53,003 nt of DNA from contig JBHJOF010000004.1 in the NCBI GenBank assembly GCA_050330055.1, positions 1 to 53,003 of the forward strand, written 5' to 3'. Positions within the stretch are counted from its first letter, which is position 1. The number at the start of each line of letters is the position of its first letter. The notes beneath the pieces were generated by a model. The model saw only the letters and a program-made list of their open reading frames with translations. It did not search any database and had not been told where the DNA came from. The position numbers and the translations under genes were made by a program. The DNA is from JBHJOF01 sp050330055 (GTDB lineage: Bacteria; Pseudomonadota; Alphaproteobacteria; Kiloniellales; JAKSDN01). Below are positions 1-8,569 of the stretch, in pieces.

Positions 1-202
1 CCTGGGCATAGAAGCGCTGGTCGAAGCCGATGGAGGGATTGATGCGCGCCATGACCTCGGCCGGGCCCGCGGCGAAGCGGCCGCCCCACATGACGTTGAC
101 CGCCGATGACGACCGGCCGGCCTCGGGCTTGCCAAGGGCAGGCTCGCCGAGTGGCCGCTTTTCGGCCGCCACGGCATGTCTATCCTTGGGCTTCGTGTTC
201 AT
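1..202 (-). CDS. argH: Argininosuccinate lyase, N-terminal part (cut by window edge)
   Basis: The visible 67 codons give an N-terminus with a basic, low-complexity leader followed by the run MWGGRFAAGPAEVMARINPS and then IGFDQRFYAQ. This is the conserved opening of argininosuccinate lyase, which splits argininosuccinate into arginine and fumarate in the cytoplasm. The ATG is at 202-200. The rest of the gene lies beyond the left edge. It is divergent from the thioredoxin-like gene at 260, an arrangement often seen in alphaproteobacteria. The leader before MWGGRF is longer than in many ArgH proteins, so a start nearer the core is possible. Confidence 0.93.
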   Translation of the reverse strand, partial: MNTKPKDRHAVAAEKRPLGEPALGKPEAGRSSSAVNVMWGGRFAAGPAEVMARINPSIGFDQRFYAQ

Positions 203-259
203 GCTCAACTGGCGGGGCCCGTATCCGATGCTCCCCCACTTCCGGTGTACAGGGGACTG

Positions 260-892
<633 letters not shown>

Positions 893-910
893 GACTGCGA
901 GGTGCCGCCC

Positions 911-1819
911 CTACCGCGTCGGCACCGGCGTGTCGGTCGAGTAGTCGTAGAAGCCGCGGCCGGCCTTGCGGCCGAGCCAGCCGGCCTCGACGTACTTCAC
1001 CAAAAGCGGGCAGGGCCGATACTTGCTGTCGGCCAGGCCCTCGTAGAGCACGTACATGACGGCGAGGCAGGTATCGAGCCCGATGAAGTCGGCCAGCTCG
1101 AGCGGGCCCATGGGGTGGTTGGCGCCGAGCCGCATGGCCACGTCGATCGATTCGACCGAGCCGACGCCCTCGTAGAGCGTGTAGACCGCCTCGTTGATCA
1201 TCGGCAGCAGGATGCGGTTGACGATGAAGGCCGGGAAGTCCTCGGCCATGGCCGGCGTCTTGCCGAGCTTCACCGCCAGGTCCTTGATGGTCTGGAAGGT
1301 GCCTTCCTCGGTCGCGATGCCGCGGATCAGCTCGACCAGCTTCATCACCGGCACCGGGTTCATGAAGTGCATGCCCATGAAGCGGCCGGGCCGGTCGGTC
1401 ACGGCGGCGAGGCGCGTGATCGAAATCGACGAAGTGTTGGTGCAGACGATGGCCTCGGGCTTCAGCACTGGGCAGAGGCGCTTGAGGATCTCCTTCTTGA
1501 CGCTCTCGTCCTCGGTCGCCGATTCGATCACCACGTCGCAGCCGTCGAACAGCGCCATGTCGGTGCCGGTCGCAACCCGCTTGAGCGCCGCCGACATGTC
1601 GTCGCTGCTGATCTTGCCGCGCGCGACCTGACGCTCCAAGTTCTGCTGCATGACCTGAAGGGAGTGCTCGAGGTGCTCCTGATCGACGTCGGAAAGACGC
1701 ACGTCGAAGCCGGCCAGCGCGCAGACGTGGGCGATGCCGTTGCCCATCTGGCCGGCGCCGATCACGCCGATGCGGCTGATCTCGGGGAGCGTGTTGTGGC
1801 CGCTTGTCGCTGGTGCCAT
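911..1819 (-). CDS. hbd: 3-hydroxybutyryl-CoA dehydrogenase
   Basis: The 302-residue product has a Rossmann NAD(P) motif GAGQMG (residues 21-26) and the family signature around the catalytic histidine, MHFMNPVPVMKL (His151), followed by the C-terminal dimerisation domain with FIVNRILLPMINEA. It interconverts acetoacetyl-CoA and 3-hydroxybutyryl-CoA. In this window it sits just downstream of etfBA and in the same cluster as crotonyl-CoA-using enzymes, so it plausibly feeds crotonyl-CoA supply or polyhydroxybutyrate metabolism. The ATG at 1819 gives MAPATSG; a longer frame from 1846 adds nine residues of no family resemblance. Confidence 0.93.
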   Translation of the reverse strand: MAPATSGHNTLPEISRIGVIGAGQMGNGIAHVCALAGFDVRLSDVDQEHLEHSLQVMQQNLERQVARGKISSDDMSAALKRVATGTDMALFDGCDVVIESATEDESVKKEILKRLCPVLKPEAIVCTNTSSISITRLAAVTDRPGRFMGMHFMNPVPVMKLVELIRGIATEEGTFQTIKDLAVKLGKTPAMAEDFPAFIVNRILLPMINEAVYTLYEGVGSVESIDVAMRLGANHPMGPLELADFIGLDTCLAVMYVLYEGLADSKYRPCPLLVKYVEAGWLGRKAGRGFYDYSTDTPVPTR

Positions 1820-1849
1820 GGGGCCCGTCCGAAGGTGGTTGCGCAACGC

Positions 1850-2788
1850 CTAGAGCGCCTTTTCCAGGTCGGGTATGGCCTGGAACAGATCGGCGACCAG
1901 GCCGTAGTCGGCGACCTGGAAGATCGGCGCCTCCTCGTCCTTGTTGATCGCCACGATGACCTTGGAGTCCTTCATGCCGGCCAGGTGCTGGATCGCGCCG
2001 GAGATGCCGACCGCGATGTAGAGGTCGGGCGCCACCACCTTGCCGGTCTGGCCGACCTGGTAGTCGTTCGGCACGAAGCCGGCGTCGACCGCGGCGCGCG
2101 AGGCGCCGACCGCGGCGCCCAGCTTGTCGGCGACCCGCTCCAGCATGGCGAAGTTCTCGCCGCTCTGCATGCCGCGGCCGCCCGAGATGACGATGCGCGC
2201 GCTGGTCAGCTCCGGGCGCTCGGATTCGGTGAGCGCGGCGCCGACGAAGCTCGAGAGGCCCGACTCGCCGGCCGGCTCGACGCTCTCGACCGCGGCCGTG
2301 CCGCCCTCGGCCGGCGCTAGCTCGAAGGCCGTGGTGCGCACGGTGATGAGCTTGAGCGCGTCGCTCGACTGCACGGTGGCCATGGCGTTGCCGGCATAGA
2401 TCGGACGCACGAAGGTGTCGGGCGATTCGACGCCGCTGATGTCGGAGATCTGCTGCACGTCGAGCAGCGCCGCGGTGCGCGGCATGATGTTCTTGCCCGA
2501 GGTGGTGGCGGCCGCCAGCACGTGGCTGTAGTTCGGCGCCAGCTTGACGATCAGCGGCGCCACGTCCTCGGCGATGCGATGCTCGTAGGCCGGCGCCTCG
2601 GCCAGCAGCACCTTGGCGATGCCGGCGATCCTGGCGGCTTCCTCGGCCGCGGGCTTGCAGCCCTGACCGGCCACAAGAATATGAATCTCGCCGCCCGCCC
2701 CGGCAATCGCCTGGGCCGCAGTGACGGTGTGCAGGGTGGCGGGCCGGAGGCTCGCGTTCTCGTGCTCGGCGACGACCAGGACAGCCAT
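1850..2788 (-). CDS. etfA: Electron transfer flavoprotein subunit alpha
   Basis: This 312-residue protein begins MAVLVVAEHENASL and carries the C-terminal FAD-binding segment with ALYIAVGISGAIQHLAGMKD-type sequence (seen here as YIAVGISGAIQHLAGM), preceded by SGGRGM. These are diagnostic of ETF alpha. With EtfB it forms the soluble FAD/AMP heterodimer that carries electrons from acyl-CoA dehydrogenases to ETF-ubiquinone oxidoreductase. Its ATG overlaps the etfB stop codon by one base (TGATG), so the two are translationally coupled. The methylsuccinyl-CoA dehydrogenase at 8570-10270 and the flavin dehydrogenase at 32071 are possible electron donors. Confidence 0.95.
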   Translation of the reverse strand: MAVLVVAEHENASLRPATLHTVTAAQAIAGAGGEIHILVAGQGCKPAAEEAARIAGIAKVLLAEAPAYEHRIAEDVAPLIVKLAPNYSHVLAAATTSGKNIMPRTAALLDVQQISDISGVESPDTFVRPIYAGNAMATVQSSDALKLITVRTTAFELAPAEGGTAAVESVEPAGESGLSSFVGAALTESERPELTSARIVISGGRGMQSGENFAMLERVADKLGAAVGASRAAVDAGFVPNDYQVGQTGKVVAPDLYIAVGISGAIQHLAGMKDSKVIVAINKDEEAPIFQVADYGLVADLFQAIPDLEKAL

Positions 2789-3540
2789 CAGATCACCTTC
2801 GCTTCGTTCTTCAGCTTGTCGACCAGCTCGGCCACGCTCGCCACCTTGACGCCGGCCTTGCGCGCCGGCGGCTCGACCACCTTCAGCACCTTGAGGCGCG
2901 GCGTGACGTCGACGCCCAGGTCGGCCGGGGTCAGGGTCTCGATCGGCTTCTTCTTGGCCTTCATGATGTTGGGCAGCGAGGCGTAGCGCGGCTCGTTGAG
3001 GCGCAGGTCGACGGTCACGATGCAGGGCATCTTGAGCGCCATGGTCTCGAGCCCGCCGTCGACTTCGCGGGTCACGGTCAGGGTGCCGTCGGCCGGCTTC
3101 TCGATCTTGGAGACGAAGGTGCCCTGGGCCCAGCCGAGCAGGCCGGCCAGCATCTGGCCGGTCTGGTTGTTGTCGCCGTCGATCGCCTGCTTGCCCATGA
3201 GGACCATGCCGGGCTGCTCTTTGTCGACCAGCGCCTTCAGCAGCTTGGCGACGCCGAGCGGCTGCACCTCCTCGTCGCTCTGCACCAGGATGCCGCGGTC
3301 GGCGCCCATGGCGAGCGCGGTGCGGATGGTCTCCTGCGACGACTGGGCGCCGACGGAAACCGCGACGATCTCGCTCGCCGTGCCGGCTTCCTTCATGCGC
3401 ACCGCTTCCTCGACCGCGATCTCGCAGAAGGGATTCATCGCCATCTTGACGTTGGTCAGCTCGACGCCGCTCTGGTCCGCCTTGACGCGCACCTTGACGT
3501 TGGCGTCGATGACGCGCTTGACCGGTATGAGAATCTTCAT
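2788..3540 (-). CDS. etfB: Electron transfer flavoprotein subunit beta
   Basis: The 250-residue product starts MKILIPVKRVIDANVKVRVK and has the ETF beta signature region VKMAMNPFCEIAVEEAVRMK and ADRGILVQSD, ending with KPIETLTPADLGVD and a basic tail. It is the AMP-binding partner of EtfA. It is the first gene of the etfBA-hbd run on the minus strand. I chose the ATG at 3540 because the family begins at this methionine; an upstream extension to 3600 lacks resemblance. A dyad containing TGCCAA/TTGGCA lies about 70 bp upstream and could be regulatory. Confidence 0.95.
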   Translation of the reverse strand: MKILIPVKRVIDANVKVRVKADQSGVELTNVKMAMNPFCEIAVEEAVRMKEAGTASEIVAVSVGAQSSQETIRTALAMGADRGILVQSDEEVQPLGVAKLLKALVDKEQPGMVLMGKQAIDGDNNQTGQMLAGLLGWAQGTFVSKIEKPADGTLTVTREVDGGLETMALKMPCIVTVDLRLNEPRYASLPNIMKAKKKPIETLTPADLGVDVTPRLKVLKVVEPPARKAGVKVASVAELVDKLKNEAKVI

Positions 3541-3610
3541 CGCCGTCCCAGTTTTCATTGAGGCCGCGAACGCCCCCCGGCGCCCGCTGCGGATTTGCAA
3601 GCGCCGGGTT

Positions 3611-3647
3611 TGCCAAGGTCAGTTTGGCACGGCCCAGCTCTGCCAAG
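3611..3647. promoter_or_regulatory. TGCCAA/TTGGCA dyad upstream of etfB
   Basis: The segment has TGCCAA at 3611-3616, its inverted copy TTGGCA at 3624-3629, and a third direct copy TGCCAAG at 3641-3647. It sits 70-110 bp upstream of the etfB start and 100 bp from the stop of the adenosyltransferase gene. The arrangement looks like an operator. I do not recognise the regulator. Confidence 0.3.
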
Positions 3648-3744
3648 ACACGTCGCCCGGCAGGCGCCGGGCTATTTCGCGGGTGCACAATAGGTGCAGG
3701 GAAATGGGCTGTCAACGCTCTGTAACCCGCCAAAACCAAGGCTT

Positions 3745-4308
3745 TCAGCGGTTGGCGCCGGGCCTCCAGAGGACGTCCTTGGCGCCCTTTTCGTTGGCCT
3801 GGCGGGCCAGCACGAAGAGCAGGTCGGAGAGCCGGTTGAGATAGCGCAGAGCCTCCTGGTTGACCGGCTCGTCCTGCATCAGGCGGGTCACGTCGCGCTC
3901 GGCCCGGCGGGCCACGGTGCGGGCCAGGTGCAGCATGGCGGCGAGCGCCGTGCCGCCCGGCAGCACGAAGCTCTCGAGCGGCGCCAGCTCGGCGTTGGCG
4001 CGGTCGATCTCGCTCTCCAGGCGCTGGACCTGGGCGGCCGTCACCCTGAGCGGCGGGTGCGGCGGATTCTCGCGCTCGGGCGTCGCCAGGTCGGCGCCGA
4101 GGTCGAAGAGGTCGTTCTGGACGCGGCCGAGCAGCGCGTCGAGCTCGCCTGTCGCGTGCAGGCGGGCCAGGCCGATGCAGGCATTGGCTTCATCGACCGT
4201 GCCATAGGCGGCGACCCTCAGGTCGTGCTTGGCAACTCGCCGCCCGTCGCCGAGCGAGGTCTCGCCTTTGTCGCCGCCGCGCGTATAGATGCGGGTCAGG
4301 CGAACCAA
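3745..4308 (-). CDS. pduO: PduO-type ATP:cob(I)alamin adenosyltransferase
   Basis: The 187-residue protein shows the PduO-family N-terminus VRLTRIYTRGGDKGETSLG, the YGTVDEANA segment and the ESFVLPGG and RRAER motifs that line the ATP/cobalamin site. It transfers the adenosyl group of ATP to cob(I)alamin, making coenzyme B12. In this neighbourhood the likely user is ethylmalonyl-CoA mutase (12111-14171). The start is a TTG at 4308; I accept it because family members begin with M-V-(K/R)-L at exactly this point and no ATG is available nearby. It follows a small membrane protein gene 19 bp upstream. Confidence 0.92.
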   Translation of the reverse strand: MVRLTRIYTRGGDKGETSLGDGRRVAKHDLRVAAYGTVDEANACIGLARLHATGELDALLGRVQNDLFDLGADLATPERENPPHPPLRVTAAQVQRLESEIDRANAELAPLESFVLPGGTALAAMLHLARTVARRAERDVTRLMQDEPVNQEALRYLNRLSDLLFVLARQANEKGAKDVLWRPGANR

Positions 4309-4327
4309 GCCGGGCCCCCGCGGACGC

Positions 4328-4525
4328 CTAGGCCTGGGACAGCAGCATGGCGATGGCGAATATCACGATCGCCGTGAGCTGCGCCGCGACCCGCAAGCGC
4401 ATCAGCCTGTTGCCGTATTTGCGATTGAAGTCCCCGCCGCGCGCCATGGAGAACAAACCGGCGAAGAGCACGCCCAGCGTGGTCAGCAGGGCGATGATCA
4501 GCAGGACCGTGGCAAACTGGTGCAT
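4328..4525 (-). CDS. Small twin-transmembrane protein with HIG1-like motif
   Basis: This 65-residue protein has two hydrophobic segments (about residues 5-25 and 46-63) separated by a basic loop. The loop and the start of helix two read NRLMRLRVAAQ. That matches the spacing of the HIG1/RCF1 motif (Q/I)x3(R/H)xRx3Q except for Asn in the first place. HIG1 proteins associate with respiratory complexes in mitochondria; a respiratory role here is only inference. It lies 19 bp upstream of the adenosyltransferase gene on the same strand and is probably co-transcribed. Similar twin-transmembrane proteins are common next to this gene in alphaproteobacteria, from memory. Confidence 0.75.
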   Translation of the reverse strand: MHQFATVLLIIALLTTLGVLFAGLFSMARGGDFNRKYGNRLMRLRVAAQLTAIVIFAIAMLLSQA

Positions 4526-4592
4526 GCCTTGATATAGCGCCGCCCGGCTTCCGCTACCAGCCGGAAGTGCCTACCCTCCAGCGAGTGCGAGG

Positions 4593-4973
4593 TCAGGGGC
4601 AGAGCGCCGAGCCTGGGACCGCCGTCGCCAGGTAGGCGATCAGGTCGGCGCGCTGCTGCGCGTCCTTGACGCCGTCATAGCCCATCGTGGTACCCGGCAC
4701 CAGGGCGCGCGGATCGGCGATAAAGGCATCGAGTGCCGCCCTGTCCCAGACGATGCCCGAGTCCCGCAGCGCCGGTGAATAGGCGAATCCGGCGACGCTG
4801 CCTGCCCTGCGGCCGAGCAGGCCGCAGTGCTTTGGCCCGGTGCGGTTGCGCGCCAGCGAGTGACAGGCTTGGCAGCGCTCGTAGACCACTGCGCCGCGCG
4901 CCGCATCGCCATCCGCCGCAGACGACGGCCAGGCGAGTACCAGGAACCCAAGCAGGACCGAGAGCAGTCGCAT
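4593..4973 (-). CDS. Small class I cytochrome c
   Basis: The 126-residue precursor has a signal peptide (MRLLSVLLGFLVLAW, cleavage near residue 20), one haem-binding CQACH motif (Cys34, Cys37, His38) and a likely Met ligand in PGTTMGYDG (Met95), the typical order of a cytochrome c2/c550-type fold. It should be a soluble periplasmic electron carrier. I chose the ATG at 4973 over a TTG three codons upstream. It is the last of three same-strand genes, after an ECF sigma factor and a ferritin-like protein, which may form one expression unit. Confidence 0.9.
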   Translation of the reverse strand: MRLLSVLLGFLVLAWPSSAADGDAARGAVVYERCQACHSLARNRTGPKHCGLLGRRAGSVAGFAYSPALRDSGIVWDRAALDAFIADPRALVPGTTMGYDGVKDAQQRADLIAYLATAVPGSALCP

Positions 4974-5084
4974 ATTCGGCAAACCGCGAGCAGGGGTCGG
5001 GGTAAAGGGAAGGCCGTGCCCCGCCGGTGGGCATGCCGCCGGCGGGGCACCGCGTTCGCGCCCAGGTCTTTGGGGGATCAGCGA

Positions 5085-5687
5085 TCAGGACACGAACGCG
5101 CTCGGCACCGGGTCCTCGCCCAGCACGCTGCGCAGCACGGCCCAGTGCATGGCCTCGTCGCCCAGGATGCTGGCGGCCGCCTTGGCCAGCGCGCGATCCT
5201 CGAACAACGGCACCGCGCCGAGGTAGGCGCTGACCGCGCCCTTCTCCAGCCCGGCGGCGAAACGCAGCACGTCCTCCTGGGTCTTCAGGCTTTCGACCGG
5301 GAAGTCGTACATGGATTTCGGCTCGACGGCGGTGCCGCCGAGCTGGCGCACGGTGTCGGCCAAGAGGTCGGCGTGCTCCTTGTGGTGGCCCTGGAACTGC
5401 ACCGCGACCTTCAGCACGTCGCTCTGCAGCAGCCCGCTCTCGGCGCCCACCTGGTAAGCGGCGATCGCTTCCAGCTCAGCGCCGAGAGCGGTGTTGAGAA
5501 TGCTGAGGTCGCCCTGGGCGGCGGCATCGGCAAGCTTGCTGAAGCCGCTGCCGCCGGCGCCGGCGAGCAGCATGACCGTGCCCGCGGACAAGCTGGCCTG
5601 GCCGGCGCGCGCGAAGAACGAGCGGCGCGGCAGCAGAAGCTCCGCCGTCTGTTGGCGGAATGCTGACTTGATGTTGCGGTCCGACAT
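5085..5687 (-). CDS. Ferritin-like domain protein with Tat-type leader
   Basis: The 200-residue product has a twin-arginine leader (LLPRRSFFARAG, residues 18-29) followed by a hydrophobic stretch, so it is probably exported folded. The mature part is helical with ferritin-like metal ligands: LGAELEAIAAY, FQGHHKEHADLL and LGDEAMHWAVLR. Such DUF4439/ferritin-like proteins are linked to metal or oxidative-stress handling, but the exact activity is not known from sequence. It lies 142 bp downstream of the ECF sigma gene and upstream of a cytochrome c. The start at 5687 (MSDRNIKS) is preceded by an AGGAGAG-like ribosome site. Confidence 0.85.
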   Translation of the reverse strand: MSDRNIKSAFRQQTAELLLPRRSFFARAGQASLSAGTVMLLAGAGGSGFSKLADAAAQGDLSILNTALGAELEAIAAYQVGAESGLLQSDVLKVAVQFQGHHKEHADLLADTVRQLGGTAVEPKSMYDFPVESLKTQEDVLRFAAGLEKGAVSAYLGAVPLFEDRALAKAAASILGDEAMHWAVLRSVLGEDPVPSAFVS

Positions 5688-5829
5688 GGCGATCTCTCCT
5701 GGTTCGTGGTTCTGCTGGTCGTCCTGGGCAGCGCACAAAGCCTGCCCCTTGCCAGGTGGCGCCCTGCCACCTCGCCGCTTGCCGGCGTCCGCCGGACGCC
5801 GCGCGTTTCCGGAATCTTTTGTCGGCGCT

Positions 5830-6594
5830 TTAGCCGCTCGGCCGCTCTGGCAGTCCGCTGCTGGTCAGCCCGCTGCGCCGCAGTGCGCCGGCCACGATGC
5901 GGTCGCAGCGCGCGCCGGCGAAGGGGAAAGTATCGAGCAGCGCCGTCGCCACCTCGTCACTCAGCAGGCGGCGCAGCGCGCGTCTGGCGCGATGGAAGCG
6001 CGTCTTGACCGTCTCCTGCGGGATGCCGAGGCAGAGTGCCGTCTCGGCAACGCTGAACTCCTCGACGGCGCGCAGCACGAAGACCGCACGCTGCGCCTGC
6101 GGCAGCGCGTCGATCGCCTGCTCCAGCAGCCGCCGGATCTCGTCGCGCGCTGCGCGCGATTCCGGATCGGCGTACGCCGGGCGCGCCGCCAGGCCGAGCG
6201 GCAGAACCTGATCGTCCGTCATTCTTGACTCCGCCAGGTCGTCGAGCGGGCCATCCAGGCCACGGGCCGGCATCCGGCGGCGCAGCCGGCCGAGCGATTC
6301 GTTGACGGCAATGCGCACCAGCCAGGTCGAAAGGCGGGACGACTGCGCGAAGCGGCCGAGGTGGGCGTAGGCCCTGACGTAGGTCTCCTGCACCACGTCC
6401 TCGGCTTCGCTATCGTCCTTCAGGATGCTGCGCGCGGTGCGGAACAGCAGCCGGTTGTTGCTCCGCATGATGACCTCGAATGCGGCCCCGTCGCCGTCGC
6501 GTGCGGCGGCGATCAGCTCCGCCTCGCTCCAGCTCGCCACTGGAACCGCGCTCCGCTGCAGGCGGTCCGGCCGGTCGTGCGTTAGGACGTTCAT
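5830..6594 (-). CDS. ECF-family RNA polymerase sigma factor
   Basis: The 254-residue protein has sigma region 2 (SILKDDSEAEDVVQETYVRA, then STWLVRIAVNES) and region 4 (LPQAQRAVFVLRAVEEFSVA and IPQETVKTRFHRARRALR). It is longer than usual ECF factors because of a linker of about 45 residues between the regions and a C-terminal tail of about 40 residues containing FPFAGARCDRIVAG. That tail recurs in a group of ECF sigmas, from memory. No anti-sigma gene is adjacent, so the tail could carry the regulation. Its downstream neighbours, ferritin-like and cytochrome c genes, are candidate targets. Confidence 0.92.
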   Translation of the reverse strand: MNVLTHDRPDRLQRSAVPVASWSEAELIAAARDGDGAAFEVIMRSNNRLLFRTARSILKDDSEAEDVVQETYVRAYAHLGRFAQSSRLSTWLVRIAVNESLGRLRRRMPARGLDGPLDDLAESRMTDDQVLPLGLAARPAYADPESRAARDEIRRLLEQAIDALPQAQRAVFVLRAVEEFSVAETALCLGIPQETVKTRFHRARRALRRLLSDEVATALLDTFPFAGARCDRIVAGALRRSGLTSSGLPERPSG

Positions 6595-6795
6595 GGCCCC
6601 TCGTTCATAGCCCAGATACCCATCATGATCATTAGATGGCGATCGGCCGGAAAGGTTCCCATGCTGCGCGGCCTTTTTTGCGCCGCGGCCCGCAGGGCTG
6701 GCCCTGTCCGGCCAAAGCCGCTAGACATCGCCCCCCTGGAGAAAAGAGGGGCGCGCGGCCCAGCCGGCCGCGCGATCCCGGCAAAACGGAGAGCG

Positions 6796-8214
6796 ATGCC
6801 GGATTTCACGACATTCGGGGGACGCGTTCTGCTGCTCGGCTTCGGCACCGTGGGCAAGCCGGCGCTTGCCCTGCTGTTCGAGATGCTGGGACTGCCGCCG
6901 GAGCGGGTCACCCTGCTCGATCAGGTCGAGAGCCGCCACGACCTGCCGCCGGGCGCCGATGCGGTCACCTGCTGCACCGCGCAGATCACGCCCGGCAACC
7001 TGGCCGAGGTGATCGGCGCCTTCGTCGGGCCCGGCGACTTGCTGCTCAACCTCTCGGTCGGCGTCTGCTCGATCGCGCTCTCGGACTGGTGCCAGGGCAA
7101 CGGCGTGCTCTACGTCGACACCGCGCTCGAGCCCTGGGAGGAGATCCTGAGCGACCCGCGCGTGCTGGCCCCGGAGGCGCGCACCGAGTACGCCCTCCAT
7201 GAGAAGGCACGCAGGCAAGGCGACGGCTGGCAGCCGGGCGGACCGACCGCGGTCTTCACCCACGGCGCCAACCCCGGGCTGGTCAGCCACTTCGCCAAGG
7301 CGGCGCTGCTCGAGGTGGCGGAAGCCATGGGACTGGAGGCCGCCGTGCCGGCGTCGCGCGGCGACTGGGCGCGGCTGGCGCGGGCGACCGGCACCAAGGT
7401 GATCCACATCAGCGAGCGCGACACGCAGGTCTCCAGCCTGCCGCGGCAGCCCGGCGAGTTCGTCAACACCTGGTCGATCCCCGGCTTCGTCGAGGAGGCC
7501 ATGATGCCGATCGAGCTCGGCTGGGGCACACATGAGAAGCACCTGCCCGACGGCGCCCGCCGCCACGCCGAGGGGCCGAACAACACGATCTACCTGCCGC
7601 GCGCGGCGGCCGGCTTCCTGCTGCGCTCCTGGGTGCCGCTCGGCGGACGCATCGCCGGCATCGCCCTGCCGCACAGCGAGTCGATCACCATCAGCCAGTT
7701 CCTGACCCTGCACGAAGGCGGCGTGCCGGTCTATCGGCCGACCGTGGCCTTCGTCTACCTGCCCTGCGACGCGGCGCTGGCCAGCCTGCACGAGACCCTG
7801 ATGCGCGACTGGGAGATCCCACAGGCGCAGCGCATCATGAACGACGACATCACGGCCGGCATGGACGAGCTCGGCGTACTGCTGCTCGGCCACGGCCTGA
7901 ACGGCTGGTGGTACGGCTCGCAGCTCGACATCGCGGAGGCGCGCCGCCTGGTGCCGGGCAGCAACCCGACGGCGATCCAGGTGGCGGCCGGCGCCGTGGC
8001 CGCCGCCGCCTGGGCCATGGCCAATCCGGCGCGCGGCTACTGCGAGCCCGAGGACCTGCCGCACGAGCAGATCCTGCGCCTGGCGCGGCCCTGGCTCGGC
8101 AGCATCGCCAGCCTGCCGACCGACTGGACCCCGCTCGAGACCAACTTCGGCCTGTTCGACGAGCCCTGGCGCGACCCCGACGACCCCTGGCAGTTCGCGA
8201 ATTTCCTGCCCTAA
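6796..8214 (+). CDS. hss: Homospermidine synthase
   Basis: The 472-residue protein opens with a Rossmann motif (RVLLLGFGTVGKPALALL) and continues with the saccharopine-dehydrogenase-like fold typical of bacterial homospermidine synthase, including VDTALEPWEE, THGANPGLVSHF and HGLNGWWYGSQLDIAEARRL-type sequence near the end (positions about 7885-7950). The enzyme makes sym-homospermidine from putrescine (or spermidine) with NAD as a bound cofactor. It acts in the cytoplasm. I chose the ATG at 6796, preceded by GGAGAG; an upstream in-frame start at 6625 would add a basic low-complexity leader. It stands alone, divergent from the sigma gene. Confidence 0.93.
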   Translation: MPDFTTFGGRVLLLGFGTVGKPALALLFEMLGLPPERVTLLDQVESRHDLPPGADAVTCCTAQITPGNLAEVIGAFVGPGDLLLNLSVGVCSIALSDWCQGNGVLYVDTALEPWEEILSDPRVLAPEARTEYALHEKARRQGDGWQPGGPTAVFTHGANPGLVSHFAKAALLEVAEAMGLEAAVPASRGDWARLARATGTKVIHISERDTQVSSLPRQPGEFVNTWSIPGFVEEAMMPIELGWGTHEKHLPDGARRHAEGPNNTIYLPRAAAGFLLRSWVPLGGRIAGIALPHSESITISQFLTLHEGGVPVYRPTVAFVYLPCDAALASLHETLMRDWEIPQAQRIMNDDITAGMDELGVLLLGHGLNGWWYGSQLDIAEARRLVPGSNPTAIQVAAGAVAAAAWAMANPARGYCEPEDLPHEQILRLARPWLGSIASLPTDWTPLETNFGLFDEPWRDPDDPWQFANFLP

Positions 8215-8235
8215 GTCTCTTCTGCGAAGCGTGCG

Positions 8236-8311
8236 CTCGTCCTTCGACAGGCTCAGGACGAGGGTGCTTGCGTGCGATCTTTGCCTCATCCTGAGCCTGT
8301 CGAAGGATGAG
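8236..8311. repeat. Intergenic palindrome, 'CTTCGACAGGCTCAG' family, copy 1
   Basis: Two 27-bp arms (8236-8262 and 8285-8311) are near-perfect inverted copies separated by 22 bp. Each contains TCCTTCGACAGGCTCAGGA or its complement. A second pair of the same family is at 29456-29537. It lies between the convergent hss and DUF2905 genes and could serve as a bidirectional terminator. Confidence 0.85.
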
Positions 8312-8347
8312 CGCTCCGACCTTCGCAGACCGAGCGCAGCGGCGCGT

Positions 8348-8548
8348 TCAGCGATTGAGGAACCAGAGGATCGCCGACAGCACCACGCTGATCACCAGCG
8401 AGGTGCCGATCGGCAGATAGAGGCGGAAGCCCTCGCGCTCGATCACGATGTCGCCCGGCAGCCGTCCGAGGCCGAGTTTCTGGAAAAGCGGCCAGAGCAG
8501 GCCAGCGGCGACCAGCACGATCCCCAGGATGATCAGGAAGCGGGACAT
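8348..8548 (-). CDS. DUF2905 small membrane protein
   Basis: The 66-residue product begins MSRFLIILGIVLVAAG and has two hydrophobic helices (about residues 3-22 and 45-63). Between them is the conserved segment LGRLPGDIVIEREGFRLYLP, which identifies the DUF2905 family. The function is unknown; it should sit in the inner membrane. It starts 21 bp after the end of the methylsuccinyl-CoA dehydrogenase frame on the other side but belongs to the same strand, downstream of mcd, so it may be the last gene of that transcript. Confidence 0.88.
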   Translation of the reverse strand: MSRFLIILGIVLVAAGLLWPLFQKLGLGRLPGDIVIEREGFRLYLPIGTSLVISVVLSAILWFLNR

Positions 8549-8569
8549 GGAACCCAAATTTTGGTGCGC

